DNA of 64,000 nt, taken from positions 372,001-436,000 of the forward strand of contig NW_025408674.1 of assembly GCF_020360975.1 (NCBI RefSeq). Direction: 5' to 3'. The notes below the pieces were generated by a model. It had not been told where the DNA came from. It saw only the letters and a list, made by a program, of their open reading frames with translations, and did not search any database. The DNA is from Hirsutella rhossiliensis (taxonomy: Eukaryota > Ascomycota > Sordariomycetes > Hypocreales > Ophiocordycipitaceae). A program made the position numbers and the translations under genes. Within the stretch, counting starts at the first letter, position 1, and the number at the start of each line of letters is the position of its first letter. Below, in pieces: positions 22,701 through 32,697 of the stretch.

Positions 22701-23063
22701 GCGGCGAAAGTGCCCCAGGCCGTCAGGGGCTGCGTCGCTACAGTCAGCGGTAGTGGCCTGTAGACAGGGTATGCATCCGCTAAGCGCCGCTGTAGCTCCA
22801 GTGCGTCAAGGCTAGAAAATGCTTCAAATCACCGCAACCTCGCAACCGACAGGATGTAGGACCTTAGACAGGGTGCATTCTGATCGCACAAACGCAGGCT
22901 ATCCAGTCGAACTGGTTTTCTCGTCGTCGGTCCCGGCTTTCGCGCTTTATGGCGCTCCGAAGATGACATCAACCCGGCAGAGGTGATGTCAAGGGCAAGC
23001 GGGTAATCGGCGGTAATCTGCGGGGTAATCCGCTGACCGCCCACCAAAGCCGGACCTGTGACA
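19719..23063 (+). mobile_element. Crypton-like element bounded by short inverted repeats
   Basis: The left end TGTCACAGGTCC (19,719-19,730) is repeated inverted at 23,052-23,063. Inside both ends lie GGTCA and several GGTAATC/GATTACC motifs (19,754, 19,762, 19,838; 23,002, 23,012, 23,024). Between them is a tyrosine-recombinase gene with Ndc10-like and GCR1_C-like domains, typical of fungal Cryptons. No target duplication is visible, and the flanks belong to two different transposon genes (pogo-2 on the left, an HTH N-terminus on the right). Assigning these ends to the Crypton is inference. Confidence 0.6.
19999..22662 (+). pseudogene. Crypton tyrosine recombinase (Ndc10_II/GCR1_C type), broken
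   Basis: Start MSNAIEDPRVRAAIEHYL at 19,999. Likely introns are 20,122-20,181 (GC-AG), one from about 20,415 to about 20,490, one after KEPQ (21,197 to about 21,270) and one after VDEGQ (about 21,415-21,470, GC-AG). Domain order: N-terminal region, Ndc10_II-like core (LRSGNRLPMELADCFPL, GKTNQHGRMEYGSALRHRDP), recombinase motifs HAPR (H at 21,352, R at 21,361), GRWNN (about 21,490) and tyrosine in MTGCYLTS (21,521). The C-terminal GCR1_C-like part is EMPSVDSLERDWGARWRPS (22,373-22,480). Breaks near 20,650, 21,530-21,600 and 21,930-22,370 shift the frame. The enzyme would excise and insert the element by site-specific recombination; this copy is probably dead, although the catalytic residues are still readable. 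Confidence 0.75.
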
Positions 23064-23365
23064 TCCACTTGATGTGCCAGTGTAACAGTGCAACATCGTT
23101 TAAGCATGAAATCATCCTTAAGACATTCATCAAAGAATAGCGACCTAATTCGGTCCCGTAAGGTATCTGAAGTGATCGTACGTGCTTGACGAAGAAGTCC
23201 CCAGTCTTTGATCGATCGATAGAGACTGGCGCGGCTTACTTGAAGCTGATGATGCTCGAGAAGATGCGTACGGATTGTATTAATAGAGGATCCATCATTC
23301 CATCTCGATGCAAGCCGGTGATTTCCTCCTGAACTGTGGAAAGATCAATTCGTGGTCGAGGCATA
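23064..23365 (-). pseudogene. N-terminal fragment of an HTH transposase/integrase-like protein
   Basis: Minus-strand start MPRPRIDLSTVQEEITGLHR at 23,365, then in the next frame SSINTIRTHLLEHHQLQVSR, ASLYRSIKDWGLLRQARTIT and RIRSLFFDECLKDDF. The helix-turn-helix-like arrangement resembles the Clr5/HTH N-terminus of fungal integrase-core transposases that begin MPRPRIDL. It stops at the inverted repeat of the Crypton-like element (HQVDVTG, 23,063). One frameshift lies near 23,310. Confidence 0.55.
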
Positions 23366-23745
23366 TTTGTTTAACTGAGTAAAGCGCTATTCGGGCTCAA
23401 TGATATCGTAGAAGGGAGAAAAGCACTGAAAATGTGTACCAATGCGCAGAGCGAACGCTTACTTTCCTTTCTTTCAATGCCCTATGCTAATAGAAGAGTA
23501 TCGGTATATACAAGTTACCCAGTTGCACTTAGACCCGATCGGGTAATCTAACCCCGGGGTGCCCACAGCCCAAAATGCGTTTTGAGACAGTCTGGCCTAC
23601 AGTCGCCCGTAGTGAGGCGAGGATGATGGGCCGCAAGCCAGGACGCGTAGCGGCGGAAGAACGGGTGGGTGACGGTGGGAAGAGAAAACAGGAGATTTAT
23701 AGATCGGCGGGGATATTACGGGCTGGGCCGTCATCTGCGGGGTCA
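23366..23745. other. Flank of the HTH fragment, no gene
   Basis: This is the presumed 5' region of the fragment at 23,365. It contains one more GGTAATC (23,542). The plus-strand frame 23,575-23,787 is short and has no recognisable motif. Confidence 0.4.
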
Positions 23746-23885
23746 TCTCTCACGAAGAGAGGATGCAAGTGGGCATTGATTGTGTAACAATAGGGGTGAT
23801 GTGTTGTATTTTCTTGTGTCTGTGTGCTTTTTCAATGCCCTCTTCTAGGCTCCCTATTTATATCCCCTTCTCAGTTGTATAGGTA
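23746..23885 (-). repeat. Hairpin-bearing repeat, copy A3
   Basis: Third, most diverged copy. The stem is TCTCT-CACGA-AGAGA (23,746-23,760). On the minus strand a TATA box GGATATAAATAGGG (about 23,850-23,863) precedes ATGCCCACTTGCATCC by about 80 nt. The stem bases differ from A1 and A2, but pairing and the CGAAG loop region are retained. Confidence 0.5.
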
Positions 23886-24202
23886 CAATATCTAGGGGGC
23901 TGGGTTCCTTTCCCCAGCCCCCCCTTTGCATAGTGACTTTCCCTTGTCGCCGAGGGCTCTTTCAGCTTCCCCCGTATATGCAGTCTCTCTACAGCCTATG
24001 TGGCTGCCTAATGCGGTCTCCTAATAGTCTTCTGCAGCCACAGAACTCTCTGCAGGCTGCCTTTCGTCTAGCCCGTCGGGGCCCTTAGCTGTATACCCCT
24101 TATGGTCACCCCGAGCTCAAGATCTCAGACGTGCTTCGCGACATCATCCGCCGATCACGCACCCAAAGGCCCCTGCGATATCCGCCTGATAGCTAAGCTA
24201 AG

Positions 24203-26039
24203 CTAGCCTACCTCCTTAAGCTGGTCACATAGCATGGTTATAACATCAGTCAAATCTGGTGGGGCAATGCTTCCCAAAACAGAGTCGATAATTTTTCTCC
24301 CGTTGGAACCAGGCTAGAGTTGCCAGCCGTATCAGCATGCCGCCGGCAATCAGACTCGTCTAGTAATAGTGAGAACTTACTGGTGACTAGATTTGCCAGG
24401 TTTATCAGCATTGTCACTGGAGTCAAACTCGTCGGTCATGGGTAAAACTTACATTTTTATTGACCTCATTCATGAAACTTTGAAGACCTTGTATTACCTG
24501 TGCAGGCAGCTTCTGAAATGCCATCGCGATATCCTGTGTGGCGTTATTTTTGAGGATGTTAAAACCGTTTTCAAAAGCCCCAGGGATTTCACCTAGTCCT
24601 TCCCCGAGGTCGGTTAAAGACTTCCCAAAAGCGTCGAAATTTTCCGGGTCTACGATGTCATTAGCACCGCTTGCCACCGCCGCAGGAATTTGTTTCATCG
24701 CTGTTACGAGGTCGCCAGTAGACTTCTTAAAAGCGTCGAGATTTTCCGCGCTTACGAGGCGTTGTAGACTGCTTTTTATTGCCTCCGGCATTTCACCAAG
24801 TGCTCTCCAGAAGTCGCCAGCAGACTGCATAAAAGCGTCGCTATTTTCCTTGCTGAATAACTTCATAAACGAATTGAAAGCCAATACTGGAGCCTCTACA
24901 AAGAGACGTTCATACCAGGGCTTCCGCGGCTTCGACTCCGGCGGAGGCGGCGGAGGCGGCGGCTCTTGCTGCACCACCTGAGAGCCGATTAGCATACCGC
25001 CGATAATCAAATTTATTGTTAACCACGGGCAGGAACATACCAAAGGTTTATTTGAAAAACATTGAACAGCCGCTACAGCGAGGTTCAATGTGGTAGCGCC
25101 CCTGCGATATCCGCCTGATATCCTGCCGCCACCAGTGGCGGGCTTGGACTTCGGCCCCGTCCCCGGGGGCTTCGGCTCCGTCCCCGGGGGCTTCGGCTCC
25201 GTCCCCGGGGGCTTTGGATGCGTCGAACATACTTGTCCACGTTTGCACAACTGTCCCCCTTGCGTTGAGGTATCTGATACTTCGAACGGAAAGTTTTTGG
25301 TCCATCCTATCTCTTTGTTTGTCTGCAGCCGAATCTTTTTGGCTTCATTCACCAACGAGCCCTGGTGAGATTTCCATGGCTCGGTTTCCACGGCTAGCTG
25401 TCCTGCATGGGGACCATCGGGGAATGTTAAATGGCTGGGAAAACCTGCCAGCTGAGGCGCCGTGACAGGTTTCATGGTGTCGAACCTTCGGTCATAGTTC
25501 TGATTTCTCTGCCACTTGAAGTCTTCGACGTTGCCCTTGAAGTTCTTCGGTACAACAGCGTATTCTACTATCTGATTCTTGTAGACTCCTCCAAGAAATG
25601 AAACTTCTTTCTCGTGTCGTAATCCTGGGGGATATCCAGCTCCAAGACTTGACGCGACGTCAATAGCATTAGGTGAAGGCCGTATTCTGTATAATGTGCC
25701 CTCTTTTCCCTCTGAAAACCCGAGTGAAACTTTGGGGTCGTAGGAAGTCGAAGTATACATGGAACCGAAGCCTGAGCTACTACTACCCGTATTTTGATAC
25801 AAGGAAAATTTGTTGTTACGGATGACGTTTTTCCCGGTTTCGCCAAGACCAAATGGGGGGTTGTCGTAATTCGCTCCCCAAGGCCGAAATCCACCTCTCT
25901 TTTGCACTTCGTTCCAGCCCATAGCGTCGAAACGGTAAAGATTGACAGGTTCATTGATAGGTTGGCCAGAAGTAAGGGTAATGCAGAGAACAAGGGGTAT
26001 TAATATAGCGAATAATGCATTTTGCATATTGGTGAGCAT
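24203..26039 (-). CDS. Secreted heat-labile-enterotoxin-A-like ADP-ribosyltransferase domain protein
   Basis: Proposed exons: 26039-24453, a 6-nt exon 24386-24381, and 24313-24203, about 567 residues. Residues 1-25 are a signal peptide. Residues 31-160 show the Enterotoxin_a signature: LYRFD (R36), STS at 97-99 and HEKEVSFLGG (E143, E145), the Arg, STS and Glu set of the mono-ADP-ribosyltransferase fold. These modify host proteins using NAD; the target here is unknown. Residues 276-297 are three PPGTEPK repeats. 332-356 is hydrophobic, followed by a poly-proline run (360-367). Residues 397-529 are about 3.8 repeats of 34 residues (ENxDAFxxSxxDLxxA..IPxA). Without splicing the frame ends eight residues after a GTAAGT donor. 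Secreted proteins of this family are common in insect-pathogenic Hypocreales; insect toxicity is inferred, not shown. Confidence 0.82.
24314..24380 (-). other. Intron 2 of the toxin-like gene
   Basis: 67 nt, GTAAGTTCTC...CAACTCTAG, with branch-like TGCTGAT. It is closely similar to intron 1 over its whole length (GTAAGTTyT, GACGAGTyTGA, TGCTGATA, CTAG), so the two look like a tandem duplication. Both introns leave the frame in phase 0. Confidence 0.6.
24387..24452 (-). other. Intron 1 of the toxin-like gene
   Basis: 66 nt, GTAAGTTTTACC...CAAATCTAG, branch-like TGCTGAT. It is separated from intron 2 by only TCACCA. Splicing from the first donor directly to the last acceptor would also keep the frame and drop two residues. 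Confidence 0.6.
25146..25217 (-). repeat. Three 21-bp repeats coding PPGTEPK
   Basis: In-frame tandem repeat inside the toxin-like gene; two neighbouring units are nearly identical (GGCTTCGGCTCCGTCCCCGG on the plus strand). It forms a flexible linker between the catalytic-like domain and the C-terminal half, and its length may vary between strains. Confidence 0.9.
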
Positions 26040-26177
26040 AGTCGTTTATTGATCGTGAGATGTTCGAGAGTTCTGAATCGGCTGCGTTGCATGTGTCTTC
26101 CAAGGTAGTGAATCATTGATTCCGACGGCTAGGAAAAGGCGCTTGCAAAAGAAACTATACAAGAGGGAGAAATGCAA

Positions 26178-26200
26178 GCTATTTATCTATAAAATAGAGG
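26178..26200 (-). promoter_or_regulatory. TATA-like region of the toxin-like gene
   Basis: Minus-strand TATTTTATAGATAAATAG, about 140-160 nt upstream of the ATG at 26039. Plausible core promoter by position and composition only. Confidence 0.3.
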
Positions 26201-26245
26201 CCGGCTGATCTATGGCACAGCCGCCTCTTCTGTTTGATCCCTTGT

Positions 26246-26458
26246 TTAGGTAGGATTTGAAGCCTGTTGAGACAGTGGCAGCCGAAGCAGGGAAACATCC
26301 AAATCCAGGTCAGATTCGAGGCGCAGTTGTTCGCTAGGAAGGTGGAATAACCAAGCAAAAAAGCTAGACCAAAAGTGGCGGAAGCTCTGCGTCATATCGC
26401 GCTGAAACCTGGGGAAGAATTCATGCATATTGACAAGTTGGGGTGTGTCAGCTATCAC
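26246..26458 (-). CDS. Small hypothetical protein, 70 residues
   Basis: Open minus-strand frame with an aromatic-rich middle (HFWSSFFAWLFHLPSEQL). No family is recognised. It lies upstream of the toxin-like gene in the same orientation. It could be a real small gene, an old gene fragment or chance. The rest of 26,040-26,729 holds nothing I can support. Confidence 0.2.
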   Translation of the reverse strand: MIADTPQLVNMHEFFPRFQRDMTQSFRHFWSSFFAWLFHLPSEQLRLESDLDLDVSLLRLPLSQQASNPT

Positions 26459-26729
26459 GGCCTGAGGATAGGGTTAGCTTGCGGTTTATCCTAAACATGC
26501 ATGAAATGCAAGACACACCAAGTCCTCCCTCAGTCCTAGCAATTCTTCCCCCAAAACTAGTATAGTGGATACACCCAGCTACGCCTCCGTGGCTATGATT
26601 TCAGCATTAGATAACAAAAACATGAGGCCGCTCAATCGGGCGGGTCGAAGTCCTTAACTTCGTACGCGTTCCCCAATTCATGCAATTCAGCTGCGTTCGC
26701 GGCTGAACCTGACGGGAAACAACGTATAC

Positions 26730-26931
26730 TGTGGGTAGGCACCTGCGGCAGCTGCTGCAATGAGACGGTACTAGGGTTAACCTGTGATGTTGTATTCGTC
26801 TTGATTCTCTATCTAAGGAGGCAGAGGCCAGCGTGGAGAAAGGGGGCACGCTGCCCTCAGCCGCACACGTGACCGTACGGGTCACGTGCCAACCATGGTT
26901 GGTCACACCACTAGATAGATACATTCCTACA
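26730..26931 (-). repeat. Copia-1 3' LTR
   Basis: 202 bp. It contains an inverted repeat with arms CACGTGACC and GGTCACGTG around a 5-nt spacer, followed by palindromic AACCATGGTT, then TAGATAGAGAATC in sense orientation. The dense E-box-like CACGTG elements are candidate promoter signals. Confidence 0.95.
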
Positions 26932-27148
26932 CAGGCAACTCTTCTTTTGCTGTGAGAAGCACAGCAACACCTTGAACGGGTCTAAAGGATAGTAGCGTTA
27001 AGGCCGTGAAGGAATGTGCCGTGAGGGCGTGTGTCATTATTGCCAAAAAGTGGGTCCGACGTCTTGTTCTTAGCTGTAGATATCTGGGAAGAAGTGAAGG
27101 GTCTTCCTGATAGGAGCAATCATTTGATCATAGGTATAAGGAGCGGTT

Positions 27149-30100
27149 AGGAACGTTGTACGTATCCTTCGACTCGAATTGTCAGACTATTGGTATCGAT
27201 GAAGCGTTCCAGGGCTCGGTTTGGTGATGCTTTCGTCATTGCATCTGCTGGGTTGTCTGCGCCGTTGATCCAACGAATATCTGTTATCTCTCTCTCTCGT
27301 ATGACTGGCGAAGGGCCATGATATCAATCATCAATCGTTTTTCCTTCGTCGTACCGAGCTTGACTAGGCATTCGTAGAGAGTACGAATCCGTACAGACGA
27401 TGAGAGGGATAGGAGGAAGGTTGAGTCGTTCCGTAATTATCTTCATAGTCATCGCAAGGAGATGCCTATGTCGAATCCGTTGGCCATACCGTAGATCTCT
27501 GATGCTAGGACGCTACGGGTAACACGTTTGCACTTTGTTGAACTCCAGTGTACGATGTTACCACTAATCTCGAACTGTTTTTCTTTGTGGTTTGTCTCGT
27601 TAACGAGGGTAATGACGAATCCTAGTTGGGAGGATAAGTCCTTGTTGTTTGCGAAAGAACCATCGGTGAAAACCATCAGCTTTGCAGTAGCTAGATCAAT
27701 TGGTTTGTACGTGAGGCCACGTAGTTGGTGATCCATTTGCCATTGCAGTCGCTTGTTCAAAATTGCGTAATCTTTATCCTCAGGGTCTGTACTTGGGCGG
27801 CGACTGAAACATCGAAAGAAGCTTCCGGTTGAGCAATTGAAGCAATGTATGAGGCTCGCGCTCGTTCCTCAACGTAGCGCTGGTGACGATCAATTGCTTT
27901 AGGGTCAATGGTGGTCATTTTGCTGCTTGTCCCTTCTGTTGAAGTAAAGGGATCCTTTCTTAAGGGGTTATTATTCAGCAACGTCAGTCTTGCACCATTA
28001 AAGTCAACCGTTGTTCCGTATGTGATGTCAGTCTTGGGCTTGGAACGAAATTCTGCCTTTGTAGCTCTTCTTCTTCACGGGTAGAAAAGTTGTTCGTTCC
28101 AAGGATGAGGGTGTCATCAGTTTGCATTCCAACAATACCGAGCGTGTCAGGGCCAGTATTCGAAATCAGTAGGCAGGAGTCATAGGTGGAGGTAGACATA
28201 TCCAGCTTTTCGAGGTGATGCTGCTGATATGTGCGGAACCAATGGACTCCGGCTTCTGCGATACCGTACAGGGCTTAATAACACGAATAATTGTTCCGTT
28301 AGGTATTTGCCTTGTAGTTCCGTGGGCAAATACGTAAGAATGGTCCGGGAAAGCTTGGTCTGGGATTGCGGGTATGCCTGAGTGATATCACGGAGGGAGA
28401 GGGTTATGCCGTAGTTTTGAAGAAGTCCGGGGGCAATAGCGAGGATGAGTCTCTGGCTAACGCGTTGAATTGTCGGAGATTGCGTCAGGAGGGTGGTCTT
28501 CTCAAAGTCGTTATGTCCTTGAATAACAAGTCGAGACTTTCGTAGGGCTTAGTGTTGATTCCTTTGACTTCACGAACCATTCGAGAGCGAAAGATTCTAT
28601 AGTTTCCATGACTCATTTGATCGTATCGTTCAAATTGGAATACACCGCGGCCAACGAGGTCAGTAATCTCTTTGTTATCGGATTCTTCGAAGGGGTCACC
28701 AGGAGAGGTGATTATGCCATCAGACCGTAGCTTGAGGAAAGAGCTTGTGCATCTTCCTCCTTTTGGGTCAAGAAGCTCTGGTCTACGGCAGGGCCATCAT
28801 GATCAAATCCTTTGGCTTGTTCTTTGATCCTGGTGGGCGTCCTCTCTTGCGGGGGCGGGGTTCGGGTCGGGCAGGCAGGTCCGTTAGGGTCTTAACGGGG
28901 TCTTGAGCCGGTTGTTCATTAAGATCTGAACGAATGCCTGAGGGTCTGTGTCGTGTGTAGGGTCGGAAAGAGTGGTATCATCACGCAGATACGGTTGTAC
29001 AAGGGTCGATCGAAAGACTTGGGGCCGTTGACTGTGTCAATGGTGATGTTATGGCTATCAATCGATGCAATCTTGAAGGGTCCTTGCCAACCGTCTTTCT
29101 CTCCAAACGCGAACTTCACTTTGCAGCGGGAGGGATAGCACTTCTGTCGTGCTCGGGCCGTTGCGTGCATGGAGGGCATCCTTAACTCGTCTTTCTGCCG
29201 AGAGTTGGCGGAGCATTTTCATCGCTTTCTGCATAGCTTCCGATCTTTTGAGGTGGAAGCGGAAGGGCGAGTCTGTAGATACGCGGGTATGCGCCGAAAA
29301 CAAGCAACGTAGGCACAAGACCGTCAGGTCCTGCCGTATCATTGATTGCTTTAACAGCCATTTGAAGGACTGTTTCGGCGGAAGTGGTGTGGCCAATCTC
29401 AGCATGGAGGATGTTAAAGGCGCGTCGGAGGGTGCGTGATAGCGTTCAATCTTTCCAATGGACCAATGCGTCTCAACAGGTACTTGAGAGCATTTGATCC
29501 CATAATCTTTGCTTCGTTCCGGAATTCGAGAGAAGCAAAGTTAGTTCCTGCATCGTGACGGAGGGTATCAGGAGGTCCAAGATACGTGTCGATCCAGAGG
29601 GTCCGGAGGGTCTCCCATGTATCTTTAGCTGACATTGACGGTAAAAATCTGGCTCCTTGGAAAGCAGTAGCTGAGTCCACAACGTGTAGAACAGGGCGTT
29701 GTGGTGTTCCTAGGTGCATCACATCAACGATGATTTCGTAGTTGAATTCTTGATCATCGTTAAGGGTGAACTTGAAGCGGCGTGGGGCTTGTGAGTGCAT
29801 TTGACAGTGGTGACAGAACTTAGAGATAGTCTCTAATGTGTCTATCGAGACGTCACTGTGCCCGGCTTGCTTCAAGAGGTGATGGAGCCTAGGGACTGCT
29901 GGGTGTCCAAAGCGTCGGTGAAGTGTACGAATCTCTGTTTCCGTAAGAAACGAGATAGACTCTTCATCTTTCGTAAGGAAGAACCAGGGATGTCCCCATT
30001 TGCGGATGACTGGGATGCTGGTAGGGCGATTAGTACAATGATTACTACAATTGATGGTATCTGTGATGTTATTGAAATAGATACCAAGTCGATCCATATC

Positions 30101-30545
30101 AGCAAGGCAGAGCAAAAAGGGAGTTGGGGTTTGAAGGATGTGGAACGTGATCCTTCCGAGGGGTGTTTTAGGCAACTGTGCCAAGGAGTTAATCGTGTCG
30201 CCGTTGCCAAATTTGATGGAGGCCTGGCCGGATGTAGAGCTGTCGAGAGCTACAGAAGGATCTTCTCGTTGTAGGGCGATGTACTGAGAATATCCTGCTG
30301 TGGAGAATGTTGCTGCACCTGTGTCGATCATGATACCTTGAATCTATCCCTGAATAGCGATCTTCAATAATAAATTGCGAGGCTGGAACAACGGTTTGAT
30401 CCGTCTGATAGACGTCTTCTCCTGTGATCAAATGATTGAATGCCTGTTGACAGAGCATTTGGCTTGCTTGCCATTGTTCCGGGTGATCGTTGGTGCTATT
30501 GTCATGTTCTTCCCATGTATCTTCAGTGTCATCAAAGCTGCTCAT
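27149..30545 (-). pseudogene. Copia-1 Pol: protease, integrase, AT-hook, RT, RNase H
   Basis: In order: protease DTGAATFSTAGYSQ (about 30,325); GAG-pre-integrase zinc region (LHRRFGHP ... FCHHCQ); integrase core with IVDVMHLG and HDAGTNFASLEF (about 29,550), the Glu being in another frame; an SH3-like integrase tail (FGEKDGWQGPFKI, about 29,090); AT-hook RKRGRPPGSKNK (about 28,833-28,868); RT start RSRMVREVKG and RDITQAY; catalytic motif MQTDDTL (28,113-28,124) in place of YVDD; RNase H with FTDGSFANNKDLSSQ and VLASEIYGMANGFD; tail DNPADAMTK near 27,240. About seven frame changes. As it stands it cannot make a full polyprotein. Confidence 0.88.
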
Positions 30546-30598
30546 CTCATGACCTTCGTAGTCTAGAATATAGCCTCCGATGTCCGTGAGTTGTACAC

Positions 30599-32252
30599 CT
30601 ATGAAGTGGCATTGAGTGATATGTTGGTCCTTGGCCTTTTGTCGTTCATCCGTAGAGTGTTTAGTTGACCAACAGCCTTCTTGTCCACAAACAAAACACT
30701 TCTTTGTCCAGTTGCGGTTATTGTAGCTAGGATTGTAGTTACTACGGCTTTGAGGCCGGTAGTTTCCACGGTTGTAGCTTTGTCCGTATCCGCGGCTGGG
30801 TCGTTGACCTGAATATCCGTATCTGCCTCGAGAGCGGTTGTTATTGTATCGACGGTCGAGGTAGTACTGATGGCGTGGATCGTTATGATCGAATGATCCA
30901 GCAAAGTCAAGGGAAATTGAGAAGTTGTTATGAGGGCAAGATGGGTTTCAACGGATGCACGAAGATCTGCAAGAAGGTGCTCGACGTTATCGGCGGGTTT
31001 GAAAGAGCGTATTGGAGTTCGGGTACTCCACGGCATGCTTTCATAAGCGTTGTACGCAGTAGAAGGTCTCCTCCGTACTCCTGCCAAGGGCTCGTTGGCA
31101 GAGCTGAAGCTTATCAAAGAGGGTTTGAAGCACTTCGTGGGGGTCTTCGCATCTTGGGCACGGATGGAGTTAAAGGTTATTGTTGTCCAGTCAGTATGGT
31201 AGTGGACATGGTTGACTTCCGTGTCAAAGTGTTGTTTGAAGATATCATACGCTTGTCGGAACGTCGTAGCCCATGTGATCTTATCAAGATAGAATCTTTG
31301 GGCTCTTCCATCAAGGATCCGGGGAAAGAGTGCGTGAAATTGTGACGGTTTCACTTGGATATGAGAGCAGTTGCTTAAGAAGAGGCGGAGCTTATCATCA
31401 AGGAGATCGTACGGCTCTCCTGTGTAGTTCCGATCTTTGTTCCAGGTCTTCATAAACTTCTGCTGGATGTCGCTATCGACGATAGCGTTCGGGATGTTAT
31501 CCGGGGGGAGTTTCATGTATTCTCCAAAGGTTGCAGGGCCGGATAAGTGTTCGGGGATGGGGTTGGTGACGGGTTGGACGAGATCGGGGTTCTGGAAGCG
31601 GTAGGAAGTCGGATGAATAGTAAGAGAGGTCGGAGCAGGTTTATCTTGGATAGTCGGAGCAGGAGTAGGTGCGTTAGGAGGGCTCGTTAGGGTCTTAATA
31701 GGTTGTGGTTCGTTAAGACCTTGATGAGGTGCTGCTAAGGGCGTAACTGATGGTGAAGGAGGTTGAGACGGATGGGGATTAGTGGAAGCATTTGATCCTA
31801 GTAATGCTGTCTGCCTCCTGAAGGCAGCAGTCCTCTCATCAAACACCATCTCCGTAAACTCCTGCTCTGGCCAGGTTTGTGGGTTCTCGATAGTTTGTAA
31901 TATGAGAAATTGTGTTGCGAATTTCCCTTTGTGAACCTGTGTAGATACCTCTTTTCCTTAGTAGTTTCCTGAGGGCTCTCTTGTATTCATTCGGGGCGCG
32001 GTCCCATGTGTCTTCGGTCCATTCTTCAAAATGCTGTTGGAAGTAACCAAGGAGGTCGTATCCTTGATCACTGCCAGATTGAACGATGAATATGAACTTT
32101 GCCACATATGTCGTTACTGCGATCTTGTCCTTTTCGTCGTGTGTGATATCGTTGTCCCAAAGGTCGATATTAATTTGTCGGAATGCGGATGCTTGGATGT
32201 CTAGTGCCTGCATCTGGTCGCATATTTCTTCGAGCTGGGCTTCTGGGGACAT
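30599..32252 (-). pseudogene. Copia-1 Gag, frameshifted
   Basis: Gag forms the particle that packages the RNA. The ATG at 32,252 (MSPEAQLEEICDQMQALDI) is the likely start, since the sequence before it matches the NA-LTR leader. The first piece ends with APNEYKRALRKLLRKRGIYTG. The next (from 31,849) has a Pro/Thr-rich spacer, then KTWNKDRNYTGEPYDLLDDK and PSQFHALFPRILDGRAQRFY. The zinc knuckle KCFVCGQEGCWSTKH is near 30,660-30,710 in another frame. At least two frame changes interrupt it. Confidence 0.85.
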
Positions 32253-32697
32253 AGCTCGGGCGGTCGGGGCTATCGTGATCAAATGAATGAGACGATGTGG
32301 GGTTCGTATTGGTCTCTTCGTATACGAGTTGTCGCTAATAGGAGGTCGAGCGTCGCGTACTAAGTAGGTCGTTCGCGGCCAGACTGAACTGACGGGGATC
32401 TTGCTACTTAACGTCAAGGGTCGAACGTTCTTACTAGTTGTTTGCGATGTGGTCGCCTGTCGATTCCGGTGCTCACGGCTAGGCAAACTAGCGGGCGATC
32501 GTAATCAACAGTTGGAAGGACTCTCGCGCGGCTGGGCAAACCAGCGGGAGATTCCTTGTTCTTAGCACAAATAACCTTCTTCTGAGCGCTACTCAGGGCC
32601 ACAGTAAAGTGACGCGGACTATAGCACCTTCGAAGGTTGAGGAATTTGTCTCTTCTACTTAGCTGTCTGTGACGGGCGTGGGCCGGTCACTGATCAG

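Noticed and set aside
22829..23107. 92-residue minus-strand open frame as a gene
   Set aside because: It crosses the Crypton terminal repeat, joining the HTH fragment to non-coding Crypton end sequence.
24387..24452. Toxin-like ORF ending at 24,423 without splicing
   Set aside because: The tail runs through a perfect GTAAGT donor and a duplicated intron. The spliced reading gives a longer, better-composed end. Kept only as an alternative.
25048..25993. Alternative frames within the toxin-like gene
   Set aside because: The main frame is open for 538 codons with a signal peptide and all family motifs. The others are shadows.
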